45,386 bases of DNA from Gnetum montanum (Eukaryota > Streptophyta > Gnetopsida > Gnetales > Gnetaceae). The notes below the pieces were generated by a model, which was not told where the DNA came from, searched no databases, and saw only the letters and a list, made by a program, of their open reading frames with translations. A program made the position numbers and the translations under genes. Each line of letters begins with the position of its first letter. Position 1 is the stretch's first letter. Below are positions 32,081-41,929 of this stretch, one piece after another. Where the stretch lies: the NCBI GenBank assembly GCA_015680685.1, contig MNCI01033409.1, positions 212,656 through 258,041 on the forward strand. Direction: 5' to 3'.

Positions 32081-32339
32081 TGTGATGCGAATAATGGATG
32101 TGATGTGAACAATGTAAACAATGAGAAATATGCTAACATAAATAGTGAATGCGAGACAAATTATGTGAGCAGTGGACGTATCGTTGATGCAAACAGTAAT
32201 CATGGTGGAAGCATGGAAGTAGTTATGCTAATGCAAGAAATGATCATCCTCGCAGCTGCTTCCTAATCCATCGTGGGCTCGGTGATGTGTACGGTCGAGG
32301 GGCCTTGTTATGATACTCTTTTATGTCATCGTCCATTGT

Positions 32340-33110
32340 TTAAAAAGGTAGCTTAGCCCATGTTGTTGCTTCGTTTGAACTAATTTCAACTTGCTCACGC
32401 AGTTCAGTTTGAACGGGGATTCGGTCTTTAGAGATTTCGATCTCTGACCCTTGCTCCATTCCTACATTTTTTATGGCTCGGGAAGCCACTTCATTGCCAT
32501 GAATTATGACTTTCCCTCCCTCATAGGACAAGTGAATCTCTTGGTGTATTGGAGAGGAAACAACCCTTAATTGGGCCAACCATGATCTTCTCAGGATTAG
32601 GCTAAAACCAGGCATCTCCTCCATCACTATGAATATCGCGCTTGTGGGGAACTAGTCCCCTGCCACAAAGTTAATATGCATAGTTCCTTTTACTAGCACA
32701 CATGCCTTGTTAAATGATTTCAAGTAGGATTTCATTGTGGGCTTGATTTGATCGACCAAGCCCAATTTGTCCACTATGAGGAAAGGGATGACAATAGTAG
32801 CGGCCTCGTCATCAACATGTACCCTTCGAATCCTGTGCTGTCCAACCTAAATTGTGATGAACATAGGTGTTATTGTTACCTAACCCTTTTCAGGGTCATC
32901 CTTAATGGACTCGTCACGAAATGTTAACTGAGATGGCCATGGTTCTTATGATGTAGAAGGAAGCATGACCACATGGATTGCTTTCTCCTCTTCTGACATG
33001 TTTTCGTCAATCAGTATGAATGTTAACATGAGAACCAAGGCCTTGCAGTGTGCAGTGGAGGTCATTACTAAGTCATACAGGCTCAAGGTTATGTTCTTTT
33101 GTTTCAAAGC
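32340..33110 (-). pseudogene. Protease region of the Tat element
   Basis: The minus strand from 33110 down reads NSLTQVK, KQKNITLSLYDLVMTSTAH, typical of the linker between gag and protease in Tat elements. The active-site region is RRVHVDDEAATIVIPFLIVDKLG near 32800, where the catalytic Asp-x-Gly is degraded to DDE. The C-terminal motif is MEEMPGFSLILRRSWL (usual: YNLLLGRPWI) and then IHQEIHLSYEGGKVIIHGN. The last 95 codons are open and end at 32340. In a live element it would cut the polyprotein. The next element domain, RT, starts 6.2 kb further on. Confidence 0.8.
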
Positions 33111-33546
33111 CTATTTGACCTGAGTAAGGGAGTTTAGGAGGTCCTGTCCACTTTCTTGTTTTTTTCCATCCTTCTCTTCCTCCATTCGTCCTAGGAGACA
33201 AATCTCTTGAGGAGGGGTAGTTTTAGGTTGGGCGCTAGACCTTCTTGGGTGGGTTGGTGATGATTGTGTGCATGTGATGTTGTCAATTGTTGATGATGAG
33301 GGGGCCATAGGCATCGAGGACAAGGGGGTAGGCTTGGGGGAACCTGAGGCAGTACGTTCCTTGGTCGTCTTATTCGTCAGATGCTCTTCTTATTTCTTTG
33401 AACGGGGGGTTGTAGGGATGTTTTATATTAACTCTATGGGGTGGGGGTAGTTGAATGTTTTGGCCTCCTAATGACAAACGGTGCCTGTGGTGTTGGCATA
33501 GGCAATGGTGTAGTTTTGAGTACGAAGAGTGTAGGGGCAGATGTAT

Positions 33547-33560
33547 GGGGGGGGGGGGGG
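33547..33560. repeat. Run of 14 G (plus strand) within gag
   Basis: A homopolymer in the Pro-rich linker of gag, read as C on the coding strand. Length is prone to slippage and to sequencing error, so the frame across it is uncertain. Confidence 0.9.
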
Positions 33561-33599
33561 AACCTTGAGGATGAATGGTTGTTGCGATGTCCTTTTTGC

Positions 33600-36062
33600 T
33601 ACTATTGGTGTTGTCATGCTACGTTGAGGCACATGCACCACGAACAGTTGCTATGGAGGTTTTGGATTACTATCAATGCCAATTATGTTGATGATGTACC
33701 CCATATTGTTGGCATTGAGGGGGTCCTTGTAAACATGCATGGATTGATTTTCAGGGTGGACAGGGTTGCTTTCATCTAGAACCAACTTCCCCTAATCAAT
33801 CATCCATTGGATGTCATCCTTCAATGCTAGACAATAGTCTGTGTCATGACCACAAAGTTGATGGTAGTCACAGAACTGTTCTAGCCTAAAGTTCTTAGGA
33901 ACTAGTGGCTCATTGGGCATGGCCAAGGAGGGGTTCCTAAGAAGTTCGCAATACCATTGATTTCATTTGGTCACCTCCTCCAACATCCTCTTATGCTGAA
34001 TATACCTAGCCCCCAACAATTTCTTCAGGAGTTCTGAAGCCTTAACAGGTAAAGGAGTGTATTTGGAGCTATCTTTATGCTCAAAGTTGGGTTTAGGCTA
34101 GGTTGATGCCTCTGGTGCTGATGTTGAGGGTTGAGTAGTGTTACTTGAGCTAGGCATGGCGTTAGTTGATGTTGTGGTCATCTTTTTTGTTGTTGTTGCC
34201 GTTGTTACTAGGTTTGATCTCGTTAGTCACAACGGCCATTGTGGATGTTGCGGCCTTGCCATTCTCCTTGTCCTTTTTGACATATGTGTTTTTGTATGCA
34301 ACATAGGTCGGGTCTTTACTAGCTTTGGCTACATCTTGGATGCTCTTCATCTAAGCAAATCTTGACTGAGGGAGCATGGGGCTAGGTAGTACAATTTTAA
34401 CTTAATCAAGTTGTTTACTACCCCCTTGAAGATAGCCAGTAGATGGGCCTCCGTGATAGACTCGTGGATCTCATTTAAGGTGGCACTCCACTGTTGTATT
34501 AACTTTTGCATAGATTCCAGCGGGTCTTATTTGATGCTCATCAACTAATCCAGTGTGACCTCCGGTTTCAAGTTATACTTGAAACAGGTCATGAACTGAG
34601 TCAGTAGCTCCTCTAGAGTTGAGATGTAGGTGCGTGGGAGTGCACGGTACCAGTCTAGAGCTTTGCCCATTAGAGACATGGAAAATATGTGGATGATACT
34701 GTGTGACCACTATTGCAACAGCAAAGATTCATATCTGAATGTAACTAAATTTTCATTGGGATCGCCCTCCCCATTGTATTTTGTGAATTGGGGAAGTGGC
34801 ATCCCAGGGGGTAATGTGAGCATGGGGACGACCAGGCTGATGGGGTCGTCATGGTAGAAATCCATGACCTGTACCGTGTCGGAATCAGTAGCTTTGAGAC
34901 GTTTAATCTCTTCAGTAAGGGTCTGGATAAGTTAGAATGCTTGGTCCAGACCTGGTGATGTTGCTGATGGCTATTGGGTTGCATGTGTGGCTATCATATG
35001 TGTTGATGGGGGTTGCGGTGGGAGGACAACGACCTAGCTCATGGGGGATGCTATTGGCGCTACTGTTGTGAATGGTGTCGTTTGGACCACCCACCACCCA
35101 ATGGGTTGTGTTGTTGATGCAATGACCATTGGTGGGGCTGTGGGGTTGGTAATTTGAATGACTGATGGGGCGGACCATAGCCCCGAGCTTGGTTGTACTA
35201 CTTGTGGGACTTGATATGCTTGGTGGTGAAGGTAATGTGACATCTGGGAGGATTGTACAACAGAAAAAGAAGTAGTCAGGGTCCACCATGCGGTTTGGGG
35301 TGGTCCTGCCGCTGATGGTGGGACAGGTGTAGCCAACAGAAAGTGAGTGGGAAATCCATGCAACTGTGATGTCGACATGGTATGCATGTATGGCAATGTA
35401 GCTATGACTGGCGCTTGGTACGATGACGAGACAAAGTGAGGAGGGAGAGTGCATAGGAATGAAACTGAAGGGGTAGCATGTTGGTGCGCTAAGGGTTTGG
35501 GATGACTGCCCATGGTTGACGAAAGTGTAGGTTGTGACAAGGTTGTGGCAACCAAGAAGGGGGCAGAAGCAAAGAATGAGTTCAACTAGAAGACCATAGT
35601 GGGAGGAATAACCATAGGGTAGGTCTGGCCACCACCCTCAGAATGGGAGTCTAGTTCTTCCTATCCATCCTGGTATGCCTCGTCATTATGGGACATTGTA
35701 TCTCACTCCCTAAACTTACTGGATTGCATTAGCTAGTCTAAGATCTGCTAATACATTTTTGTTAGGTGGATAGTGATGTCAAGGGCAAGGATAAATTCCC
35801 TTCTATTCCGATGAAGGAACTCAAAGTTGCATTTCTCCTCAAGTTCTTGGTGATCCAGAGGTAGATTTTCCTAGATCTTTACGTAGAGGAAGTCATAGCA
35901 TTCTATGTCTTGCGCCAAGAACTCAGGTGACAAGTGTCAGATCCTAAGAGACTGACATGGCACCAGCACTTGGCTAGGCGATTGCTTAGCACCTATGGTG
36001 TTTTGAGCTAAGAAAGGAGCCTCAAGGTTCAAGTTGGGAATGGTAGTGGTTGTGGGAATCAT
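33600..36062 (-). pseudogene. Gag of the Tat element
   Basis: The start at 36062 (MIPTTTTIPNLNLEAPFL) lies 240 bp after the 5' LTR. Residues from about 160 on form a Ser/Thr/Pro/His-rich segment (the open stretch 35585-35034). The capsid-like Retrotrans_gag domain runs about 34865-34350: FTKYNGEGDPNENLVTF, MGKALDWYRALP, LLTQFMTCFKYN, SLSQ. Near 33880-33815 a Cys/His motif reads FCDYHQLCGHDTDYCLALK, the form usual in this clade. Gag would build the particle and package element RNA. Stops are scattered (first at about codon 46) and frames shift around the poly-G run. The frame at 35454-34912 is a shadow. Confidence 0.82.
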
Positions 36063-36280
36063 GTTGAGTGATCAAAAGGAAATTGCAAATGAGGAACACA
36101 GAGATCAATAAGTAATCAAAGCCTTTTCATCCTGCCAGGTTCCAAAGGAACCATCATTGTGACCAGTCTACACCACATGATGCATAGACAACCATAAGGG
36201 TTTCATGTCCACGTGAGTAAGTGACGGGGTACAGACAACGTGCAAGACTACCCAAAAGATGCAGAAAGTGCACCAAAAGG

Positions 36281-36297
36281 CCCTTCTTCTAGTGCCA
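36281..36297 (-). other. Primer-binding site of the Tat element
   Basis: On the minus strand TGGCACTAGAAGAAGGG begins five bases after the LTR end CGCTACA. The TGG start complements the universal CCA tail of tRNA. TGGCRC suggests an original TGGCGC with a decayed CpG. I cannot name the tRNA. Confidence 0.65.
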
Positions 36298-36919
36298 AAA
36301 ACTGTAGCGATTGAAAAATTTGGTGGCTAGAACACCGAGAGGTTGCTAGGCATACAGTTTAACCTCGGATCCGTGCAAGGGTTGTGCTGGAGAGAAACAG
36401 AAATGGGGTGCCCTAAACGGTCTGGTCGATCAGACAGGGACTTAATCAGTGTAACTTAACCTTTCGTAAACGTTGCTTTTAGAAACGATGTACGTGAAGT
36501 AGATCGATGATCAATAAATGCAAAATGATGAAAAATAATGAAAAAGGACACAATGACAGTAAAGAAATAGAAAAATCGACTTGGGTGAGAAAGTGCACCG
36601 CCCCAGGGTCGGAGATTTGATCCTTTGTTTTGTTGGAAGATGTACAACTAAACATGCAACACTGGAGAGGCATAGCTTACACAGAGCCAGTATGGTCATA
36701 GATCTTTGAACTATAGTTGGTAGTCTATTGTTCAAGATTCTTCTACTTGCCACTTTGCTCGCTAAGATGCCAAAATGCTAAACTCACAAAGGGATGCCTG
36801 GAGCCAACCAGAAAGCTTAAAACCAACCAGAATGCTAAAAATGCCAACTATGCTCTTTGAAAGACAACTCAAAAGCCAATCACATAAAAAGTCAACCCTT
36901 TGAGCATTGTTCGCTAGGG

Positions 36920-36927
36920 TATTTATA
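36920..36927 (-). promoter_or_regulatory. TATA box in 5' LTR of the Tat element
   Basis: TATAAATA on the minus strand, conserved in the 3' LTR at 19541-19548. It would start the genomic transcript towards gag. Confidence 0.75.
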
Positions 36928-37348
36928 GGGCCAGAAGTAGGAGAAAAATGTGGTCTAGATGCCATGTGTCCTGGGCCCCACAAGGTGTAAACATGACTAC
37001 ACTAGGTAGGTGTAGGTTGCTAGATGTGAACTTTGTTACGCTGTGACCATACTGCTAAAACTGCATGTGCCAAAATCCAGAAAGCATGTCAATGATGAAA
37101 AATTTGTTACGTCTTCCCTACTCTTACAAGAAGGATCAAGCGTAGGAACAATTTTGGGGATTGACCAGGGGTATGAAAAATGAAGTAAACTTGTTGATTT
37201 TATCTGCCGAAAAGGTGTTAGGGTGAGAATGATCATTGCCAACAAGGTTTGGAGCTAACCAAAGGTGTCTTGATGTCTCCATGAAAGTGTTACACTACTT
37301 ACGCTATCTAGCATGTTGGCGTAGCATACGTAACTGCTTGCTACGCTG

Positions 37349-37370
37349 TGCTACGCTACATAGCGTAGCA
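37349..37370. repeat. Perfect 22-bp palindrome in U3
   Basis: TGCTACGCTA, CA, TAGCGTAGCA: two 10-bp arms with a 2-base centre, identical to 20386-20407 and followed by a further TAGCGTAGCA copy. Confidence 0.95.
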
Positions 37371-38194
37371 TAGCGTAGCAACCGGTGTTGACAGAAGTCT
37401 TGCATAGAAGCTGAGAGCATTTTTCTGAGGCTTAGTCAAGCAAAAAACTACAACTTCTTTCCTCCATGCCGAAAAGCCTTTGGACCTGTTGAGTTCATCC
37501 TATGGGGATTCTATTGTTTTTGCATCGTTTCTATGTTATGTAGCATAGCACAACATAGCATCTAGTGTGTCATGCATTCTTGTTTAATTTACCATTTTTT
37601 ACTAGGAAACCTTGCTTGAGGCTTGAAGGCTAAGTGGGATAGCTAGTTTTGGAGGTCGAAGCATTGCCAAGTGCAATCCTCTTGTTGGAGTCACTTGGCA
37701 GTGGGGCCTTTATGCACCCTGTCCCTACTACGCTGTGTTACGCTGCATAGCATAGCACCCTGTGTTGGTGGACCAAGCTTGCTTGATGGTTGCAACATGG
37801 ACAAAGGCTTTGGAAGACTGACTTGATATCAACTTGCATCTTGGATGCTTAATTGGTCTCTTCAAGGCTTGCTACATTGTGCAGTGTAGCATAGCATAGT
37901 AGATTGCTCTATTAGAAAACTTGCCAAATTGTTTAGCTCATCCTAAACACTTTCGACAACTCCTAGCATGGTCCTTGGGTAGCCTATCAGCCAGGTCAAT
38001 TGTCTAGTTGGGTAGGCTGGAGAGTCTAGTAGGCCCATCAGTCCTAGAGATAGAAAACTTGCTGAACTGTACAGTCTATCCTTAGTGCCTACACTGTTTT
38101 GATGGCCCATCATGATGCTGCACTTGTGGAAATCCTTGCCCAAATTTCAAGACTCTGCTGAAGCATCAGGGTCCTGAAATTTTATGGTGTTTCA

Positions 38195-38199
38195 AGTGG
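38195..38199. other. Target-site duplication, right copy (AGTGG)
   Basis: Directly follows the LTR end at 38194 and matches the left copy AGTGA in four of five bases. Confidence 0.75.
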
Positions 38200-38215
38200 C
38201 CACCACCACCACCAC

Positions 38216-40088
38216 CTATTGAAAAAATAACATCAGAGGCTCGCGTAGCAATTGAGTGCATGAGGAAGATTCATAAGAAAATCTTGTAATAGTAGTAGTA
38301 AGAACCAAGTGGTGGAGAGCCCTCAATCGACCAACCAACTTTAAGTCACGTCAACGAAGTAACACAAATCATCAGCTAGCTAGAAGAGATTACACTGCTC
38401 TTTTTGACACAAAGGATGTAGGTGCCTACGAGATCAAATATGAGTTTCCAAGAATTGATAATGTCCATCCCTAGATAACAACATTTCCTAGAGATCTTTA
38501 GGAATGCCATCACTTTTTTGATGCACTTGGAGTAGGGCCAGGACATGATTTTCCTAGTGATGTAGCATCATGGATAAGAAACAATGATGAAGGTGGTGCC
38601 CAGATAAGTAACATAGGTCCTAAACACTCCTGCAACCATTGTGCCAGACATTGCTACACTCAAAGACATGCAGACATTAGCAAGATTAGGAAGCAAGAGG
38701 TTAAGTGTAGCCCAACATGAGGAAGTGTTGGACCAACTAGTGGGAACTGGACAACCACTTCCAAAGATCTTTGTTCTTCTAGAACGAATTAGAGATACCT
38801 AGTTAGAGTTCCTAGAGATCAAGTGTAAGCTCATCTATGCAAACACCAAACTTGATGTAGCCATGAGTGAAAACCAATGGTTGGCTACCAAAGTTGCAGA
38901 ATTTAGAGCCTGCTTATCTGATCCCATCATTCTTAGCCAAGTTGTTACATAGGATGAAGCTTTCTTGTAGCTTCAAAATAAATTAAAAGAGGTTGAGACT
39001 GCAAAGAAGATGAAAATATTTGATGCATCATTATCAGAGGCTTTGACATTTAACACCAATAATGACTTGTTGCTATTCTACAAGGAGAACCTAAGTCTAA
39101 CCAAAGACATTCACTACTTGTGCATTGTCAAAGAACAAAAGGACCAGATGGTTGAGTTTGTGAGACAGTAGCAGGAGTATCTTTCCAAGGTGAACTTGGA
39201 TTTGAGAAGGTTAGCAACTGAGAACTACAATCTCTCAATAGAGGAAGTCCATGCACTTCATCACAAAATGACCATTAAGGTAGCTACTTGGAAGAATGAG
39301 GCCTTGAAATTTGAACAAATGAAAACTCATTCTATGGACCACGTTGGAATCCTAAAGGAGGTAAATGAAAAAGAAATTTAGCTAGCCAAGGCAAAGATGA
39401 ACGAGGTCCTCTAGAAACTCTAGCAAAGAGTTGATGTATGAAAACCAATCTTTGATGGATTGAATGCCTACAACAAGATGAATATTTTCCTAGATGAGTT
39501 GCAAATTAAGAAGATGATAGAATATATGGGGATTTCCAAACTTCATTACACAAACTTGTTAATGTTGACAATTGAAAGGCCATGATCGGAGTTAGAAAAG
39601 TAGGTGGCAAGCTTGTACCTCCTTTATGAGGCTAAGTTCAAGCATCACAAAGACACCAAGTAGAAGCTAGAAATAGCTAATGTAGAGCTTGAAGTTCTTA
39701 GGAGTTGGTTTACAAACTAGTGATCATTACTGAGAACTTAGGTAGAAGAATGAATGACTATCATGAGCTGTAGAACCTTGTCAAGATGTTCAATGTTGAA
39801 TGTAAATAACTCATAGCCTATTTTGTCAATGTCAAGGAACTGTTCCTAGCAATGCCCTATTTGTGGGATGTCCCTGTACCTACCCACATTGATGACACTA
39901 TGTGGAATATGTATGACCCATGGATTAAGAAGGAGAAGATGAAGGCATCGTTGGATGCCTTTCGTCTTTCCCCTGAAGCCCTCAATCACCACCACCATAA
40001 GTGTCAGAGGTTGGAGAAGGTCCTTCAACATCTCAAGAGCCTCCACCTCTTGGCACTATCGACTCTTCTTCTCATCTTTAACTACTAG
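38216..40088 (+). pseudogene. 3' coiled-coil ORF of Athila element 1
   Basis: Between the Tat insertion and the 3' LTR, mostly one frame gives about 600 residues with a dozen stops. It starts near EKITSEARVAIECMRKIHKK and carries KDVGAYEIKYEFPRID and FDALGVGPGHDFPSDVASWI. A long charged helical stretch follows (LDQLVGTGQPLPKIFVLLER, NKLKEVETAKKMKIFDASLS, MNLDLRRLATENYNLSIEEV), and it ends, after a frame change, with LWDVPVPTHIDDTMWNMYDP. I see no signal peptide or membrane segment, so I do not call it env-like. Position after integrase matches the extra 3' ORF of Athila elements, but the content does not match what I know of those. The product is not recognised. Confidence 0.6.
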
Positions 40089-40297
40089 AGGATTCCAGCT
40101 ATTCAATTTTGTAAGGGTATTCAATTTTGTTTTCCTAAACATCTAATTTTGTAATTCTTATAATCAGTACAATCTAGCATCTAGAGTTAATTAGTTGAGT
40201 CAGTTAGTCCATGATTTCATGTCTTTTCAATTTTTTAAGAAGCTTGATCCTACTTTCATTCACTTGAGGACGCGTTTTTAGTTAGTCATGGGGGTAA

Positions 40298-40817
40298 TGA
40301 TAAATCACTCGATGGACTATGTCGACAAGCATATGTCGATGCATAGGTGGATGTGTCAATGTAGTGTCTATCTTTGCCTATATAAATGTGCATACCTATC
40401 ACATTTATGACAACATTAACTCAATAGAGTAGTCAATTTTTTGTAGTTTTCTTTTGTTAGAGTTGGAATATTTTTGAAGTGATCGCAATAGGACTTTAAG
40501 GATTGTACAAATTTTTATTTGAGCATCAATGTACCTAAGTGCTTTGATGTGCCAATAATAAAAATGAGATTCTTGGAACTTCTTACAACACTAAGAATAG
40601 TTTAATGCTTTCATTCATGCACTTTATTATTATGAATTTTATGTTCATGTTCTTAGTTAATTAATATGCTTAATAATCACACATAAGTATAATTGCTTCA
40701 AACATATCATTAATGCTTAATTATTCCAACGGTGTTCTTACTTGATTTGCCTAGTAGCCTAACACTTGGTAACCTTGTAGCATTCCTAATGAGTTTAGGA
40801 TGTGCATAGAAGGCAAG
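40298..40817 (+). repeat. Truncated 3' LTR of Athila element 1
   Basis: Starts TGATAAATCACTC after a short purine stretch (GGGGG, TAA) and follows the 5' LTR 8943-9470 to GGATGTGCATAGAAGGCAA. There it stops, 320 bp short, where another LTR begins with TGATGAG. TATA box TATATAAA at 40379-40386. Confidence 0.85.
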
Positions 40818-41768
40818 TGATGAGTTTGAGTTTATCACATTGATTGGGCCTTGTTGATTAGGCCTTGTTCACATAGTCTATCATGTCGAGTGGGCCTTAT
40901 TGACTAGGCCCCATCGACGAGGCCCCGTTGATGTAGTCTATTGCATTGACGTAGCCCCATTGATGTAGGGGTCTATCCTAGTCTATAAATACATGCTCAC
41001 AAACTGCATTTATGACATAAATTTTCAAAGTAGTACTAGAGCTCTTGTAGTTTGTCTATTTGAAAGATAGAATAATTTTCCCAAGTGCCCGCAGCGAGAG
41101 TCATTAAGTGTACAGATCTTTATTCAAGCATTGTTGTACTTGAGCATCACAGTGTGTGTGATAATAAAGATGAACTTCTTGATAAACCTTTTAGCATTCT
41201 AGATAGCTTAAATGTTTCATTTATGCATTTAATGTTTTTAATTATTTATTCAATGTTTTCCTATAATTAAGCTAATGAAGTAATTAAGTAAGATAAGCTA
41301 GATAGATTAAACACATAAGTACAACTACTTCGAGTGTAACACATATTTTCTTGGTAATCCCAATAGTGCTATTACTTGGTACACCTAGTAGCGTAGCACT
41401 TGATAACCCAATAGTGGATACATGGGTTTAGGATGTGTGCAGAAAGTGGGATTGGATGCTTATGTTAGGACTACTTAGATACTAGTTAATTAGTTAAATT
41501 AAATTAGTTAATCCAATTACTTTATCTCTCTTTAAATGCCAAAACCATAAAATACAAAATGATAAATATTAGATGCCTCAATTACACTTAACCATACCAG
41601 TGTATGTCACAAGTGTAATTAGGAAGACAACGAATGACCTTAAGGTAAGGTTCACTTCTTGGAAGACTAGTGTGCTAGAAACTATAAAGTCCATTGAATT
41701 TGATCAGATTGCACATGAATGCTTTGTGATTCGTATGGTTTGGCATAGGGGTACCTCAATGCTCATCA
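40818..41768 (+). repeat. 5' LTR of Athila element 2
   Basis: 951 bp, from TGATGAGTTTGAG to CA at 41768. Its U3 is closest to the minus-strand LTR at 268-779 (same 14-bp GGCC array), while U5 matches that of 8943-9792. TATA box TATAAATA at 40984-40991. Confidence 0.85.
40847..40968. repeat. 14-bp GGCC array in U3
   Basis: Units such as GGCCTTGTTGATTA, GGCCCCATCGACGA and GGCCCCGTTGATGT, partly contiguous, giving a GC-rich island in AT-rich DNA. The minus-strand LTR carries the counterpart at 673-760. Confidence 0.8.
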
Positions 41769-41769
41769 T

Positions 41770-41787
41770 TGGCACTGTTGCTAGGGA
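41770..41787 (+). other. PBS of Athila element 2 (tRNA-Asp type)
   Basis: TGGCACTGTTGCTAGGGA matches the Athila PBS TGGCGCCGTTGCCGGGGA at 14 of 18 positions. All four differences are C-to-T or G-to-A changes inside CpG pairs. It lies one base after the LTR end. Confidence 0.85.
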
Positions 41788-41929
41788 CTTTGTTTGTTGA
41801 ACATGTGCTATCTAGGATTAGTAAATATTATTAATATCATTGGACAAACTCAAGGTTAAGATCACTCTCACACAATATATGACTACTAAGCACATTGATA
41901 ATTTTATTTGTTTTGCAAAATGTCTTCTT

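Larger units (their letters stand above)
18925..38194 (-). mobile_element. Complete Tat-lineage Ty3/gypsy element with an antisense gene
   Basis: A 19,270-bp element on the minus strand. Its parts in its own 5' to 3' order are: 5' LTR (38194-36303), PBS, gag (from 36062), protease (to 32340), an antisense gene cassette (31744-26897), RT (26174-25104), RNase H, a second RNase H, integrase (to about 22620), tandem repeats, a polypurine tract (20857-20845) and the 3' LTR (20844-18925). The GLKNFGATYQRAM RT motif and the second, archaeal-type RNase H place it in the Tat/Ogre clade. Such size and internal extras are known for that clade. Every element gene carries stops, but both LTRs, both priming sites and the target duplication survive. 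Confidence 0.92.
36303..38194 (-). repeat. 5' LTR of the Tat element
   Basis: 1,892 bp, partner of 18925-20844. TATA box at 36920-36927 (minus). The U3 (38194 to about 36930) holds four CTACGCTA clusters near 37299-37382, 37530-37560, 37726-37760 and 37868-37905. The one at 37349-37370 is the same perfect 10-bp-arm palindrome as in the other LTR. U5 ends at CGCTACA beside the PBS. Confidence 0.95.
8943..40817 (+). mobile_element. Athila-type Ty3/gypsy element 1, split by a nested Tat element
   Basis: A plus-strand element with a 5' LTR at 8943-9792, a tRNA-Asp type PBS at 9794, gag, protease, RT/RNase H and integrase up to 16240, a long 3' region, and a truncated 3' LTR at 40298-40817. Removing the nested insertion at 18925-38194 leaves about 12.6 kb, a normal size for Athila elements. 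Lineage evidence includes the FMDD catalytic box and the YPISDSKWVSPV-like RT entry (here YPIVDSKWVSLL). A VLGH...KGIEVD segment follows RT, and no second RNase H was found. All coding parts are broken. Confidence 0.85.

Noticed and set aside
34912-35454. 180-codon minus frame in gag of the Tat element
   Set aside because: The neighbouring minus frame 35034-35585 continues from the gag start at 36062 and keeps its composition; this one is a shadow.
18925-38194. Endogenous pararetrovirus or other virus copy
   Set aside because: LTRs, integrase, target duplication and domain order are those of a Ty3/gypsy retrotransposon; no movement or capsid protein of a pararetrovirus is seen.
38216-40088. 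Second type of cargo related to the antisense gene's coiled coil
   Set aside because: I compared it with exon 7 of copies A and B and found no shared motifs beyond general coiled-coil character.
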